Under the pieces are notes generated by a model that did not search any database, was not told the origin of the DNA, and was given only the letters and a program-made list of their open reading frames with translations. Shown here piece after piece: positions 16,059-24,570 of a stretch of 64,000 nt of DNA. A program made the translations under genes and the position numbers. Position 1 is the first letter of the stretch; each line of letters begins with the position of its first letter. Source of the stretch: Burkholderiaceae bacterium (GTDB lineage Bacteria; Pseudomonadota; Gammaproteobacteria; Burkholderiales; Burkholderiaceae_C); assembly GCA_026125795.1 (NCBI GenBank), contig JAHCKM010000002.1:1364001-1428000 (forward strand). The letters are read 5' to 3'.

Positions 16059-16616
16059 TCAAGCACCTCCCAATGCACCCACCACGGCGCCGATGGCAAT
16101 CATCCACAACGGGCTGCGCGAGGTCTTGAGCATGAACACGATGGTAGCCGGCACCAGCAGCAGCGCCAGCGGGTGGTCGAGCGACGGCAGCGTCAGCACC
16201 CAGCCGGTGGCGATCAACAAGCCGATGGTCAACGGCGCCAGTCCCACGCTGAAGGCGCGCACCGGCAGCGCGTCTTGCCGTGCGTGACGCAGCCGGCCGA
16301 CCACGAACGTGAGCGCGCTCGACGGCACCATGATGCCCAGCATTGTCGCCAGCATGCCCAGCGGCCCGGCCACGCTCCAGCCGAGCAGCGCCACGAACAG
16401 GATGTTCGGCCCCGGCGCGGCCTGCGCAATCGCGATCGACGCGTTGAACTGCAGCGGGTCGATCCAGCCGCGTTCCACCACGAGGTAACGCTGCATGTCC
16501 GAGGCCGACGTGATTGCGCCGCCGACCGCCAGCAGCGACAGCAGCGCGAAGTGGCCGGTGAGCTGCAGCAGGTCGGCCCAACCGAGCCCATGCAGGCCGA
16601 AGAACGCGGCGTTCAT
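16059..16616 (-). CDS. Chromate transporter family, half-size protein 2
   Basis: 185 residues with five or six membrane helices, a single CHR domain. The motif AQAAPGPNILFVALLGW corresponds to the conserved QxxPGP region of ChrA, and FALLSLLAVGGA to the first-helix GG. Full-length ChrA has two such domains. Here two half-size genes lie in tandem and presumably form a heterodimer that exports chromate or, more generally, an oxyanion. Its ATG overlaps the stop of the upstream half by 4 bp, so the two are translationally coupled in equal amounts. Confidence 0.85.
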   Translation of the reverse strand: MNAAFFGLHGLGWADLLQLTGHFALLSLLAVGGAITSASDMQRYLVVERGWIDPLQFNASIAIAQAAPGPNILFVALLGWSVAGPLGMLATMLGIMVPSSALTFVVGRLRHARQDALPVRAFSVGLAPLTIGLLIATGWVLTLPSLDHPLALLLVPATIVFMLKTSRSPLWMIAIGAVVGALGGA

Positions 16617-17215
16617 CGTGTCAGGCTCGTCTCGCGCGACAGGCGATACCAGGCCCACGCATAACCCGCCGCGCCGAGCCCCAGCACCACCCACGCCAGC
16701 GGCCAGCGCAGCCAGCCGATCGCCAGCGCGCTGGCGATCGCGATCGCCACACAGGGCCACAGTCCCATCGCGTTGCGGCGCAAGGTTGGGGCGAGCTTCA
16801 GCGCGGTGGCCAGGACGAGCCCGGCGGCCACCGCGCCCATCCCACGCAGCGCACCAGCGACCTGCGGCACCGAGCTGAAGTGCGCATACAGCGCCGCCAG
16901 CACCAACACGATCACCAGCGGCGCGGCCAGCAAGCCGCCCACTGCCACGGCCGCGCCGCGCCAACCGAAGTGGCGGTCGCCGAACATCAGCGCCAGGTTG
17001 ATGATGTTGGGCCCGGGCAGCACCTGCGACAGCGACAGCAGCTCGACGAACTGCTCCTTGTTCAGCCAGCGCAGGCGTTCCACGAGTTCGCGCTGCGCCA
17101 CCGCCAGCACGCCGCCAAAACCCTGCAGCGCCAACCAGGTGAAGGCGGTGAAGAGTTCGGTCTTGTGGCGCGGGTGGCGCAGCTCGGACGGTACGCCCGT
17201 CGCGACTGCGCTCAT
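16613..17215 (-). CDS. Chromate transporter family, half-size protein 1
   Basis: 200 residues, a single CHR domain. Marks are FTWLALQGFGGVLAVAQRELVERLRWL in the first helix and loop and SLSQVLPGPNIINLALMFGDR, the signature QVLPGP. It pairs with the half-size gene it overlaps at 16613-16616. Its own start overlaps the stop of the MFS gene by 4 bp. In characterised bacteria such pairs confer chromate resistance, but an operon with a dehydrogenase and an MFS carrier suggests the natural substrate may be something else. Confidence 0.88.
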   Translation of the reverse strand: MSAVATGVPSELRHPRHKTELFTAFTWLALQGFGGVLAVAQRELVERLRWLNKEQFVELLSLSQVLPGPNIINLALMFGDRHFGWRGAAVAVGGLLAAPLVIVLVLAALYAHFSSVPQVAGALRGMGAVAAGLVLATALKLAPTLRRNAMGLWPCVAIAIASALAIGWLRWPLAWVVLGLGAAGYAWAWYRLSRETSLTR

Positions 17216-18414
17216 GCCGCGGCCTGCGCGTCGGCGCGGGCGCCGCCGGGCTGGCGCGCCGCAGCCCATTGGCTCAGCACGATCGCCAGCACCATCCACA
17301 CGAGCGCTGCCCAGCTCAGCAGCGAAAAGCCGGCCACCGCCAGCATCGCACCTCCGGTCACGGCGCCGATCGCCTGGCCGACGTAGATGGCGGCCGAGTT
17401 GAGCGCCATCGAGGCCGGCGCGAGGGCCGGCGCCATCGAGGTCAATCGAGCGTGCTGCACCGACTGTGCCGCAAAGCAGCCGATCGACCACGGCACGATG
17501 GCCAGCGCCAGGACCGCCACGCTGCCCGCCCACGGCCACAGCGCGAACGACACCGCCATCAGCGTCAGCAGCAGGGCCATCATGCGCGCGGTGCCAAAAC
17601 GATCGATCACGCGCGAGATGACCACGCTGGCCACGAGACCCACGACACCGAATACCGCGAACACTGCGGCGATCTGCGCCGCCGTGCTGCCCAGCACCTG
17701 CCGCAGGTACGGCGCCATGTAGGAGAACAGCGTGAACTGCGCGGCCCCGGCCATTGCAGTGACCAGCACCACGGCCATCAGCACACGATCGGTGAACACG
17801 CTGCGCCACTGCGCGCCGGACAGCGCGGCTGGCCGCACGCCGTTGGGCAGCACCAGCCACACCCAAGCTGCGGCGAGCGCCGACATGCCGGCCACGATGC
17901 CCAGCGCGACGCGCCAGCCCAACGTCTCGGCGACGTAGGCGTGCATCGGCAGGCCGAGCACCGAGGCCACGGCCCAGCCGAGAAAGACGAACGTGATCGC
18001 ATGGCCGCGCGCCTCGGGCCGTGCCATCACCGCGATCGCGGCGCCGGCCTGCGGCGTGAACACCGCGGCGCCGAGCAGCGTGACCGTGCGCACGATGGCC
18101 AGCGTGGTGAAGTCGGGCGCGAGCGCGGCCAGCGCATGGCCGGCGGCATACCACAGCAGCCACAGCGACAGCAGGCGGCGCCGGTCGCTGCCAGCCACGC
18201 GCGCGGCCAGCAGCGGCGCACCGAGCGCCAGCACGATGGCGCCGACCGTGATGAGCTGGCCGGCCACCGCCGCGGTGACGTGCAGCGAATCGACCAGATC
18301 GTTCATCACGCCGGAGGGCGCCATCACGCCGCAAGCGATCGCAAAGTTGCCGCCCAGCAGCGCCCACCGCGATTGCGTGACCGTGCGCTCGTCGTGTGCG
18401 CCGGTGGGACTCAC
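17212..18414 (-). CDS. MFS transporter, 12 helices
   Basis: 400 residues with the layout of an MFS efflux carrier of the sugar/drug-efflux type (AraJ/YdhP-like): an N-terminal ALLGGNFAIACGVMAPSGVM, a loop-2/3 motif with RVAGSDRRR, and a second half beginning at about residue 205. I place the start at GTG 18414, which overlaps the TGA of the upstream dehydrogenase (GTGA). This gives a normal N-terminus, whereas the longer frame adds about 46 unrelated residues. The 4-bp overlaps on both sides tie it to the dehydrogenase and the chromate-family genes. Substrate unknown. Confidence 0.85.
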   Translation of the reverse strand: MSPTGAHDERTVTQSRWALLGGNFAIACGVMAPSGVMNDLVDSLHVTAAVAGQLITVGAIVLALGAPLLAARVAGSDRRRLLSLWLLWYAAGHALAALAPDFTTLAIVRTVTLLGAAVFTPQAGAAIAVMARPEARGHAITFVFLGWAVASVLGLPMHAYVAETLGWRVALGIVAGMSALAAAWVWLVLPNGVRPAALSGAQWRSVFTDRVLMAVVLVTAMAGAAQFTLFSYMAPYLRQVLGSTAAQIAAVFAVFGVVGLVASVVISRVIDRFGTARMMALLLTLMAVSFALWPWAGSVAVLALAIVPWSIGCFAAQSVQHARLTSMAPALAPASMALNSAAIYVGQAIGAVTGGAMLAVAGFSLLSWAALVWMVLAIVLSQWAAARQPGGARADAQAAA

Positions 18415-19421
18415 CCGCGCATCACCTTCAGCGCTTCGGGATTGACGATGTTGGTGGGCTGCTGCTTGATGAAGTTGACCACGTTGTCGAACGCGGTACC
18501 AAAGTACTGCTCGTAGCTGTCGAGCTCCACGTAGCCGATGTGCGGCGTGCACACCGCGTTTTCCAGGCGCAGCAGCGGGTGGCCCTGCAGGATCGGCTCG
18601 CTTTCGAACACGTCGACCGCCGCCATGCCGGGGCGGCCGCGGTTCAGTCCCATGACCAGCGCGCCTTCTTCCACCAGCTCGGCGCGCGATGTGTTGACGA
18701 ACAGAGAGGTCGGTTTCATGCGCGCCAGATCGGCGCTGCTGACGATGCCGCGCGTTTCGGGTGTCAGCCGCAGATGCATCGACAGCACGTCGCTGGTCTC
18801 GAACAGGTGCTCACGGCTGTCGGCGGCTTCGCAACCGGCCGCCACCGCCTTCTGGCGCGACGCCTCGCTGCCCCACACGATCACGCGCATGCCGAACGCG
18901 CGCCCATAACCCGCCACGATCTGGCCGATCTTGCCGTAGCCCCAGATGCCGAGCGTGCGGCCTTTCAGCACCATCCCCAGGCAGAAGTTGGGTGGCATCG
19001 ACGCCGCCTTCAAGCCTGACTGCTGCCAGCCGCCGTGCTTGAGCGTGCCGATGTACTGCGGCAGGCGCCGCATCGCCGCCAGGACCAGCGCCCAGGTGAG
19101 CTCGGCCGCCGCCACCGGCGATCCGGCGCCTTCGGCCACCGCGATGCCCAGCCGGGTGCAGGTCTCCACGTCGATGTGCGGCCCGACGCGGCCGGTCTGC
19201 GAGATCAGCTTGAGCTTGGGAAGCTTCTCGAGCAGCTGCCGCGGAAAGTGCGTGCGCTCGCGGATGGTCACCAGGATGTCGGCGTCGCGCAGTCGAACCG
19301 AGAGCTGGCCGATGCCTTTGACCGTGTTGGTGTGGACCTTGGCGTTGTACGCTTCCAGTTTCGGCGCGCAGCGCAGCTTGCGCACGGCGTCCTGGTAGTC
19401 GTCGAGAATGATGATGTTCAT
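18411..19421 (-). CDS. D-2-hydroxyacid dehydrogenase family protein
   Basis: 336 residues of the D-isomer-specific 2-hydroxyacid dehydrogenase family. The NAD-binding motif is GIWGYGKIGQIVAGYGRAFGM. The catalytic residues are visible as Arg in VNTSRAELV, Glu in DVFESEP and His in CTPHIGY. It interconverts a 2-keto acid and a D-2-hydroxy acid; the closest named relatives are phosphoglycerate- and glyoxylate-dehydrogenase-like, but the substrate is not determined. It is first in an overlapping four-gene operon with MFS and two CHR genes and diverges from DUF1993. A pathway making and exporting an organic acid is a possibility (inference). Confidence 0.85.
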   Translation of the reverse strand: MNIIILDDYQDAVRKLRCAPKLEAYNAKVHTNTVKGIGQLSVRLRDADILVTIRERTHFPRQLLEKLPKLKLISQTGRVGPHIDVETCTRLGIAVAEGAGSPVAAAELTWALVLAAMRRLPQYIGTLKHGGWQQSGLKAASMPPNFCLGMVLKGRTLGIWGYGKIGQIVAGYGRAFGMRVIVWGSEASRQKAVAAGCEAADSREHLFETSDVLSMHLRLTPETRGIVSSADLARMKPTSLFVNTSRAELVEEGALVMGLNRGRPGMAAVDVFESEPILQGHPLLRLENAVCTPHIGYVELDSYEQYFGTAFDNVVNFIKQQPTNIVNPEALKVMRG

Positions 19422-19521
19422 GGCCGCGGCAGCGGATTGTGCCCGCTCCTGCGCCCTCGGCGCTCCCACGCTAGCATCCAGTTTCATCGTCGATTCACAC
19501 GAACCCGAGGAGACCCGCGAC

Positions 19522-20034
19522 ATGCCGATTTCAATGTACACGGCCAGTGTGCCCGTTTTCATCAAGACGCTCGGCAACATGGCCAAGTGGCTCGACAAGG
19601 CCGAGGCGCACGCCGAGGCCAAGAAGTTCGATCCCGCCGTGTACATGACGCTGCGGCTGGCGCCCGACATGCTGCCGCTGCCGTCGCAGGTGCGCATCGC
19701 CAGCGATGCGGCCAAGGGTGCGGCGGCGCGCCTGGCCGGTATGGAGATCCCGGTGTTCGAGGACAACGAGACCAGCATCGCCGAGCTGCGCGAGCGCATC
19801 CGCAAGACGCTGGCGTTCCTCGAGAGCGTGCCGGCCCAGGCCATCGAAGGCAGCGAGGAGCGCGAGATCGTAATCCCGGCGCGCAACCGCGAGCCGCGCC
19901 GCATGAAGGGCGAGTTCTATCTGAAGCATTGGGCGCTGGCCAACTTCTTCTTCCATGCCACCACGCTGTACGCGCTGCTGCGCCACAACGGCGTCGAACT
20001 CGGCAAGGCCGACTTCCTCGGCGCCATCGACTGA
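19522..20034 (+). CDS. DUF1993 family protein
   Basis: 170 residues, soluble and helical, recognised by MPISMYTASVPVFIKTLGNM and the C-terminal FFFHATTLYALLRHNGVELGK. The fold is predicted to be a DinB-like four-helix bundle, with conserved histidines in KHWALANFFFHATT that could bind metal; this is an inference. ATG 19522 follows CGAGGAGA, and earlier in-frame ATGs lack a ribosome site. It diverges from the dehydrogenase operon across about 100 bp that hold the promoters of both. Function unknown. Confidence 0.8.
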   Translation: MPISMYTASVPVFIKTLGNMAKWLDKAEAHAEAKKFDPAVYMTLRLAPDMLPLPSQVRIASDAAKGAAARLAGMEIPVFEDNETSIAELRERIRKTLAFLESVPAQAIEGSEEREIVIPARNREPRRMKGEFYLKHWALANFFFHATTLYALLRHNGVELGKADFLGAID

Positions 20035-20179
20035 CCCGCGCGACGGGCTCCTGGCGTTTCGTCGCATGGCCAATGCGCGCCGTTGCCGTTAGGCTTGCGT
20101 CAATGATGCCCTCACGCTTTGTGCGCTCGCTGCCGCCCCACCGGGCGCATCGGGGCTTCGGGCACGGGGCGCCGCTGAC

Positions 20180-22624
20180 ATGAGGTGGCTGAAGCTGACG
20201 CTGTGGGCGCTGGCGGGCCTGGCTCTGTTGCTGGCGCTGACCGCCGCGCTGTACACCACTCGCGCGATGCCGGTGATCGACGGCGAGCTGCGCGTGGCCG
20301 GTTTGCAGCAAGCGGTGCGCATCGAGCGCGACCCCCACGGCATTCCCACCATCAAGGCACAGAACCAGCACGACTTGATGTTCGCGCTCGGCTTCGTGCA
20401 CGCGCAGGATCGCCTGTGGCAGCTCGAGACCCACCGTCGCATCGGCGCAGGCCGTCTGGCCGAGGCGTTTGGCGAAGGCGCGCTCGAGTCCGACAAATTT
20501 CTGCGCGCGCTCGGCGTGCGCCGCGCCGCCGCGGCGCAATGGGCGCGCGCGGGCCCTGAAGCGCGCGCCACCGTGCAGGCCTACACCGACGGCATCAATG
20601 CGGTGATCGCGCAGCACGTGCGCGCGCGTCCGCCGGAGATGCTGATCCTCGGCGTTGCGCTGCAGCCGTGGGATCCGGTGGACTCCCTGGCCTGGTCGAT
20701 CATGATGGCCTACGACCTTGGCGCGAACTGGAGTGCCGAGTTGTTGCGCCTGCGCATGGCGCTGAAGCTGCCGGCGCAGCGCATCATCCAGATGATGCCG
20801 CCGTACCCCGGCGAGAAGCCGCTGGTGACGGCCGACTACGCCGCCCTGTACCGCGCGCTCAAGCTCGACGCCAGCACGGCGACCGCATCGCTCGACCGGC
20901 AGCTCGATCGTCTGATGGCGGCTGCGCCGCCGGCGGGCATCGAAGGCTTGGGTTCCAACAACTGGGTGGTCGCCGGCAGTCACACCTCCACCGGCACGCC
21001 GCTGCTGGCCAACGATCCGCACCTCAAGCTCACCGTGCCGGCGCTCTGGCACTTTGTGCGGCTGGAGGCACCGGGCATCCGGGTCGCCGGCGCCACGATG
21101 CCCGGCCTGCCGCTGGTCGTGCTGGGGCAGAACGAGCACATCGCATGGGGCTTCACCAACACCGGCCCCGACGTGCAGGACATCTACATCGAGCGCGTGC
21201 ACCCGGCCGACGCCAATCTCGTTCAGACGCCCGACGGCTGGGCGCCGCTCAAGAGCTTCACCGAGGTGATCAAGGTGCGCGGCAAGCCCGACGTGACGAT
21301 CACCGTGCGCGAATCGCGCCACGGTCCGGTGATCTCCGACGCCGGCGTGCACGACGACCTGCTCGGCAACAAGAGTCGCACCGCCTACGTGTTGGCGATG
21401 CGCTGGACGGCGCTCGACGCCGACGTCGACACCGTCGGGGTGGCGCTGGCGATGAACCGTGCCACCGACGTGGCGACGTTCATCGAAGCGGCCAAGGGCT
21501 GGGTGGCGCCGATGCAGAACATGGTGGTGGCCGACAAGTCGGGCCGCATCGGCTGGGTGGCGCCGGGCCGCATTCCGTTGCGCAAGCCCGAGAACGACCT
21601 CAAGGGCTACGTGCCCGCGCCGGGCTGGGACGCGCGCTACGACTGGGTGGGCTGGCTCGGCAGCGATGCGTTGCCGCAGCTGCGCGATCCGCCGCGCGGC
21701 TGGATCGCAACGGCGAACCAGCGTGTGGTCGAGGCCGACTATCCGCACTATCTCACCAGCGAATGGGAGCCGCCGTACCGGCAGCAGCGCATCGAACAAC
21801 TGCTCGGGGCCAAGGCCAAGCACTCGATCGACGACCTCGCCAGGATGCAGGCCGACGTGAAGTCGCTCGCCGCGGTGGAGATCCTGCCGTGGCTGCAACG
21901 CGCCCGGTCCGACCACCCGCTCGCTGCCGCCGCCCACAAGGCGCTCGAAGGCTTCGACGGCACGATGGCGGCCGATCGTGCAGCGCCATTGATCCTGTGG
22001 GCCTGGCAACGCCAGCTGACGCAGCGCGTGTTCGCCGACGAGCTGGGCGCCGCGCTGTTCGAGCGCGCGATCGGCGCGCGCACGTTCCGTACCGGCTTGT
22101 TCGAGGTGCTGCAGGCCGACGATGCGTGGTGGTGCGACGACAAGTCCACCGCGGACGCCGCCGAGACTTGCGCGCAGCTCAACGATGCCGCCTTCGGCGC
22201 TGCGCTCGACGAGATCCGCTCCATGCAGGGCGACGACGTGTCGGGCTGGCAGTGGGGTCGCGCGCACCAGGCACGCTCCGAACACCGGCCGTTCTCGCGC
22301 GTGAAGCTGCTGGCACGTTGGTTCGAGCTGCGCACGCCGGTGGGCGGCGACAGCTTCACGGTGAACGTGTCGCGTGTGCTCTACCGGCCCGACGCCAGCA
22401 CGGGCGAGCTGTACCTCGACGACCATGGGCCTTCGTTGCGCGCGCTGTACGACGTGGCCGACCCCAAGAACTCGCGCTTCATGCACAGCACCGGCCAGAG
22501 CGGCCTGCCGTGGTCAAAGTGGTATTCGACCTTCGTGCACGACTGGGTCAACGTGGAATACGTGCCGCTGTGGGGCAGTGACCCGCCGATGGCCACGCTG
22601 GAGATGTTGCCCGCGGCCAACTGA
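20180..22624 (+). CDS. Penicillin acylase family Ntn-hydrolase
   Basis: An 814-residue precursor with an N-terminal signal or anchor helix (residues 5-25), so the enzyme acts in the periplasm. The alpha chain follows, then the autoprocessing site GLGSNNWVVAGSHTSTG, where Ser259 becomes the N-terminal nucleophile of the beta chain. Conserved NDPHLKL and the oxyanion Asn region follow. The family cleaves amides such as beta-lactam side chains and N-acyl-homoserine lactones, and the natural substrate could be a quorum signal. ATG 20180 starts the signal. It is monocistronic, and the 145 bp upstream hold only GC-rich sequence. Confidence 0.88.
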   Translation: MRWLKLTLWALAGLALLLALTAALYTTRAMPVIDGELRVAGLQQAVRIERDPHGIPTIKAQNQHDLMFALGFVHAQDRLWQLETHRRIGAGRLAEAFGEGALESDKFLRALGVRRAAAAQWARAGPEARATVQAYTDGINAVIAQHVRARPPEMLILGVALQPWDPVDSLAWSIMMAYDLGANWSAELLRLRMALKLPAQRIIQMMPPYPGEKPLVTADYAALYRALKLDASTATASLDRQLDRLMAAAPPAGIEGLGSNNWVVAGSHTSTGTPLLANDPHLKLTVPALWHFVRLEAPGIRVAGATMPGLPLVVLGQNEHIAWGFTNTGPDVQDIYIERVHPADANLVQTPDGWAPLKSFTEVIKVRGKPDVTITVRESRHGPVISDAGVHDDLLGNKSRTAYVLAMRWTALDADVDTVGVALAMNRATDVATFIEAAKGWVAPMQNMVVADKSGRIGWVAPGRIPLRKPENDLKGYVPAPGWDARYDWVGWLGSDALPQLRDPPRGWIATANQRVVEADYPHYLTSEWEPPYRQQRIEQLLGAKAKHSIDDLARMQADVKSLAAVEILPWLQRARSDHPLAAAAHKALEGFDGTMAADRAAPLILWAWQRQLTQRVFADELGAALFERAIGARTFRTGLFEVLQADDAWWCDDKSTADAAETCAQLNDAAFGAALDEIRSMQGDDVSGWQWGRAHQARSEHRPFSRVKLLARWFELRTPVGGDSFTVNVSRVLYRPDASTGELYLDDHGPSLRALYDVADPKNSRFMHSTGQSGLPWSKWYSTFVHDWVNVEYVPLWGSDPPMATLEMLPAAN

Positions 22625-22649
22625 GCGCGCACGACACACGGCCCCTTGT

Positions 22650-23273
22650 TCAGGGCAAGCCGTTGCGACCGTGCTGCATGAACGCAGGCCGTTCGCTGAG
22701 GCGCTCGTAGTAGGCCTGCACCGCAGGCAGGTCGGGGCGTGTCATCGGCGTGCTGGTCCAGCGGTGCGTGGCCAGGCCGAGCACGATGTCGGCCAGCGTG
22801 AACACGTCGCCGACGGCAAAGGCGCCGGTTTGCTGAAGGTGGGCATCGAGCGTTGCCATGTGGCGGTTCCACGCGTCGATGCTGGAGTCAATCTCGCGGC
22901 GGTCGGAGTAGCCGGGCGCCTTGCGCACCAGCGCCAGAAACGCATAGCGCCATGCCGTGTTCAGCTCGGTGGCCATCCAGTCCATCCACTGTTCGACCCG
23001 CGCACGGGCCAGCGGCTCCAGCGGCAGCAGATCGGTGCGGCCGTGCTTGCCGGCAAGGTAGCGGCAGATGGTGTTGGACTCCCACAGCACGACGTCGCCG
23101 TCTTGAATCACGGGCACCAGTGCGTTGGGGTTCAACGCAAGGAACTCAGGGGTCTGCGTGGGCTTGAAGCCACTGCCCCACAGCTCTTGCTCGTACGGCA
23201 AGCGCAGCTCGTCGCACAGCCAGAGCACCTTGCGCACATTGATGGAGTTGGAGCGCCCCAGGATCCGCAGCAT
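22650..23273 (-). CDS. Glutathione S-transferase
   Basis: 207 residues of normal GST length. The N-terminal thioredoxin-like domain opens MLRILGRSNSINVRKVLWLCDEL, with Ser8-Ser10 as likely glutathione-activating residues, the cis-Pro segment NALVPVIQDG and the glutathione-binding WESNTICRYLA. A helical C-terminal domain follows, with DVFTLADIVLG. It is a soluble detoxification or isomerase enzyme; the electrophile is unknown. It is convergent with the acylase gene 25 bp away, and its 5' side is a 190-bp multi-hairpin repeat region. Confidence 0.9.
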   Translation of the reverse strand: MLRILGRSNSINVRKVLWLCDELRLPYEQELWGSGFKPTQTPEFLALNPNALVPVIQDGDVVLWESNTICRYLAGKHGRTDLLPLEPLARARVEQWMDWMATELNTAWRYAFLALVRKAPGYSDRREIDSSIDAWNRHMATLDAHLQQTGAFAVGDVFTLADIVLGLATHRWTSTPMTRPDLPAVQAYYERLSERPAFMQHGRNGLP

Positions 23274-23313
23274 GGCTGCATTCTGGCAGCGCTCGCCCTC
23301 TTGGCTTCGGCCG

Positions 23314-23457
23314 GGCGGCGTTGCCGCCTTTACATCGCTATGCGATGTGAGCCTGCGTCAGCAGCGCTGGCGCGCTGTCAGACCTGCGGTCCGCGCCGGC
23401 GCTTTGCATGCGCCGGCCTCTTCGTAGGCGTAGCCCGGCACGCAGGTGCCGGGCTAC
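23314..23457. repeat. Multi-hairpin repeat, family 2 copy A, plus REP-like palindrome
   Basis: Five successive hairpins fill the gap between the GST start and the next gene's stop. HP0 is GGCGGC/GCCGCC (23314-23328). HP1 is ACATCGC/GCGATGT (23332-23348), followed by the spacer GAGCCTGCG. HP2 is CAGCGC/GCGCTG with a TGGC loop (23362-23377). Then come GCCGGCGC/GCGCCGGC (23395-23417) and GTAGCCCGGCAC with its exact complement around a 4-base loop (23430-23457). The first three recur at 32277-32342 with different but compensating stem bases. Confidence 0.75.
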
Positions 23458-23464
23458 GTCCGAC

Positions 23465-23827
23465 TCAGACGTTGCCGTACAGCACCTTGCGCTGCGCGGT
23501 GTAGCGCCACCAGGGCGCAGGCGCGGCGCCGCGCATGAAATCGGTGATGGCCATGAAGGTGTCGAGCACGCACGGATCCTGGCGCCGGCCGGTGTGGGCG
23601 CACAGTGCCTGGTACAGCACAAACGGGTCGCGATGCGCCAGCTCGCGCGGGTGTTGCAGGCCGAGCGCGCGCAGGTCGCCGGCCATGGCCGGGCCGACGT
23701 TGGGCAACTGCTCGAAGCTTTCGCACTCATGGTGATGCGCTGCCTTGCGCGGCCGGATGCGCGGCCCGAAGTTGAGCGCAGCAGGCATCGCGGTCTCGTT
23801 GTTCCAGGGGCCAACGGCGTCGCTCAT
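23465..23827 (-). CDS. Small helix-hairpin-helix protein, Cdd1/pathogenicity-locus type
   Basis: 120 residues. The centre contains a helix-hairpin-helix-like stretch (FEQLPNVGPAMAGDLRALG), followed by HPRELAHRDPFVLYQALC and DPCVLDTFMAITDF. This matches small proteins annotated as pathogenicity locus (Cdd1) or mitomycin-resistance-like. HhH motifs bind DNA backbone non-specifically, so a DNA-related role is plausible but unproven. It lies 10 bp downstream of lexA in the same direction, so it probably belongs to the lexA transcript and would be SOS-inducible. Confidence 0.75.
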   Translation of the reverse strand: MSDAVGPWNNETAMPAALNFGPRIRPRKAAHHHECESFEQLPNVGPAMAGDLRALGLQHPRELAHRDPFVLYQALCAHTGRRQDPCVLDTFMAITDFMRGAAPAPWWRYTAQRKVLYGNV

Positions 23828-23837
23828 GGCGGACTTG

Positions 23838-24515
23838 CTACATGAGCATGGTGTTGCGGACCAGGCCCACTGCAATGCCTTCGAGCTCGAAGTCGACATC
23901 GCCGAAAGGAACGACGATGGTCTTGAAGTCCGGGTTCTCGGGGATCAGCTCGATCGTGCTGCGCGTGCGGCGAAAGCGCTTGACCGTGACGTCATCGCCC
24001 AGGCGCGCCACCACGATCTGGCCGTTCTTCGCCTCGCGCGCCTTCTGCACCGCAAGCAGATCGCCATCGAGGATGCCGGCATCGCGCATGCTCATGCCGC
24101 GCACCTTCAACAGATAATCGGGCCGGCGGGGAAACATGCTGGCTTCGACCAGATAGGTCTGATCGATGTGCTCTTGCGCGAGGATGGGGCTGCCCGCTGC
24201 AACACGACCCACCAGCGGCAACGCCAGTTGCGCCAGGCTGGGCAGCGGCAGCGAAAACTGCTTGCCGCGCGTCTGGTTGAGCGCGCGCAGCGTCTCGGGC
24301 CGCAGGCGGATGCCGCGCGACGTGCCGCCCACGAGCTCGATCACGCCCTTTCGCGCCAGGGCCTGCAAATGCTCCTCAGCCGCGTTGGGCGAGCGGAAGC
24401 CGAGCTCGGCCGCGATCTCGGCGCGCGTGGGCGGCGCACCGCTGCGCTCGATGGTGCTTTGCACGAGATCGAGAATCTGCTGCTGTCGGGCGGTGAGCTT
24501 GGGGCTTTCTTCCAT
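23838..24515 (-). CDS. lexA: LexA repressor
   Basis: 225 residues. The N-terminal winged helix opens [19 protein letters not shown], with the recognition segment [13 protein letters not shown]. The Ala-Gly cleavage site is in [10 protein letters not shown], and the S24-peptidase dyad is Ser in RGMSMRD and Lys in DDVTVKRF. It represses SOS genes and cleaves itself when RecA filaments form. ATG 24515 gives the usual N-terminus; an in-frame ATG at 24536 would start 8 bases after the LexA box. The box at 24544-24559 provides autoregulation, and imuA-imuB in this window are its visible targets. Confidence 0.95.
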   Translation of the reverse strand: MEESPKLTARQQQILDLVQSTIERSGAPPTRAEIAAELGFRSPNAAEEHLQALARKGVIELVGGTSRGIRLRPETLRALNQTRGKQFSLPLPSLAQLALPLVGRVAAGSPILAQEHIDQTYLVEASMFPRRPDYLLKVRGMSMRDAGILDGDLLAVQKAREAKNGQIVVARLGDDVTVKRFRRTRSTIELIPENPDFKTIVVPFGDVDFELEGIAVGLVRNTMLM

Positions 24516-24543
24516 GGCATGTGCCTGAGGATGCATCCAGTGG

Positions 24544-24559
24544 CTGTATTTTTATCCAG
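24544..24559. promoter_or_regulatory. LexA box of lexA
   Basis: Read on the lexA strand this is CTGG-N8-ACAG with an AT-rich spacer (ATAAAAAT), one base off the CTGT-N8-ACAG consensus and typical of betaproteobacterial lexA promoters. It lies 28 bp upstream of the chosen lexA start and only 11 bp from the divergent asparaginase start, so it may touch both promoters. Confidence 0.85.
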
Positions 24560-24570
24560 ATAGGCCAAAA

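Noticed and set aside
16059-19421. Horizontally acquired island at the chromate/MFS operon
   Set aside because: Base composition and codon use look like the neighbours and there is no integrase, transposase or flanking direct repeat.
19562-22486. 974-codon minus-strand open frame antisense to the acylase and DUF1993 genes
   Set aside because: His/Arg-rich, low-complexity translation typical of an antisense frame in high-GC DNA; the plus strand holds recognisable genes.
23314-23457. CRISPR array in the repeat-rich gap before GST
   Set aside because: The hairpins differ in sequence, are not equal-length direct repeats with spacers, and no cas gene is near.
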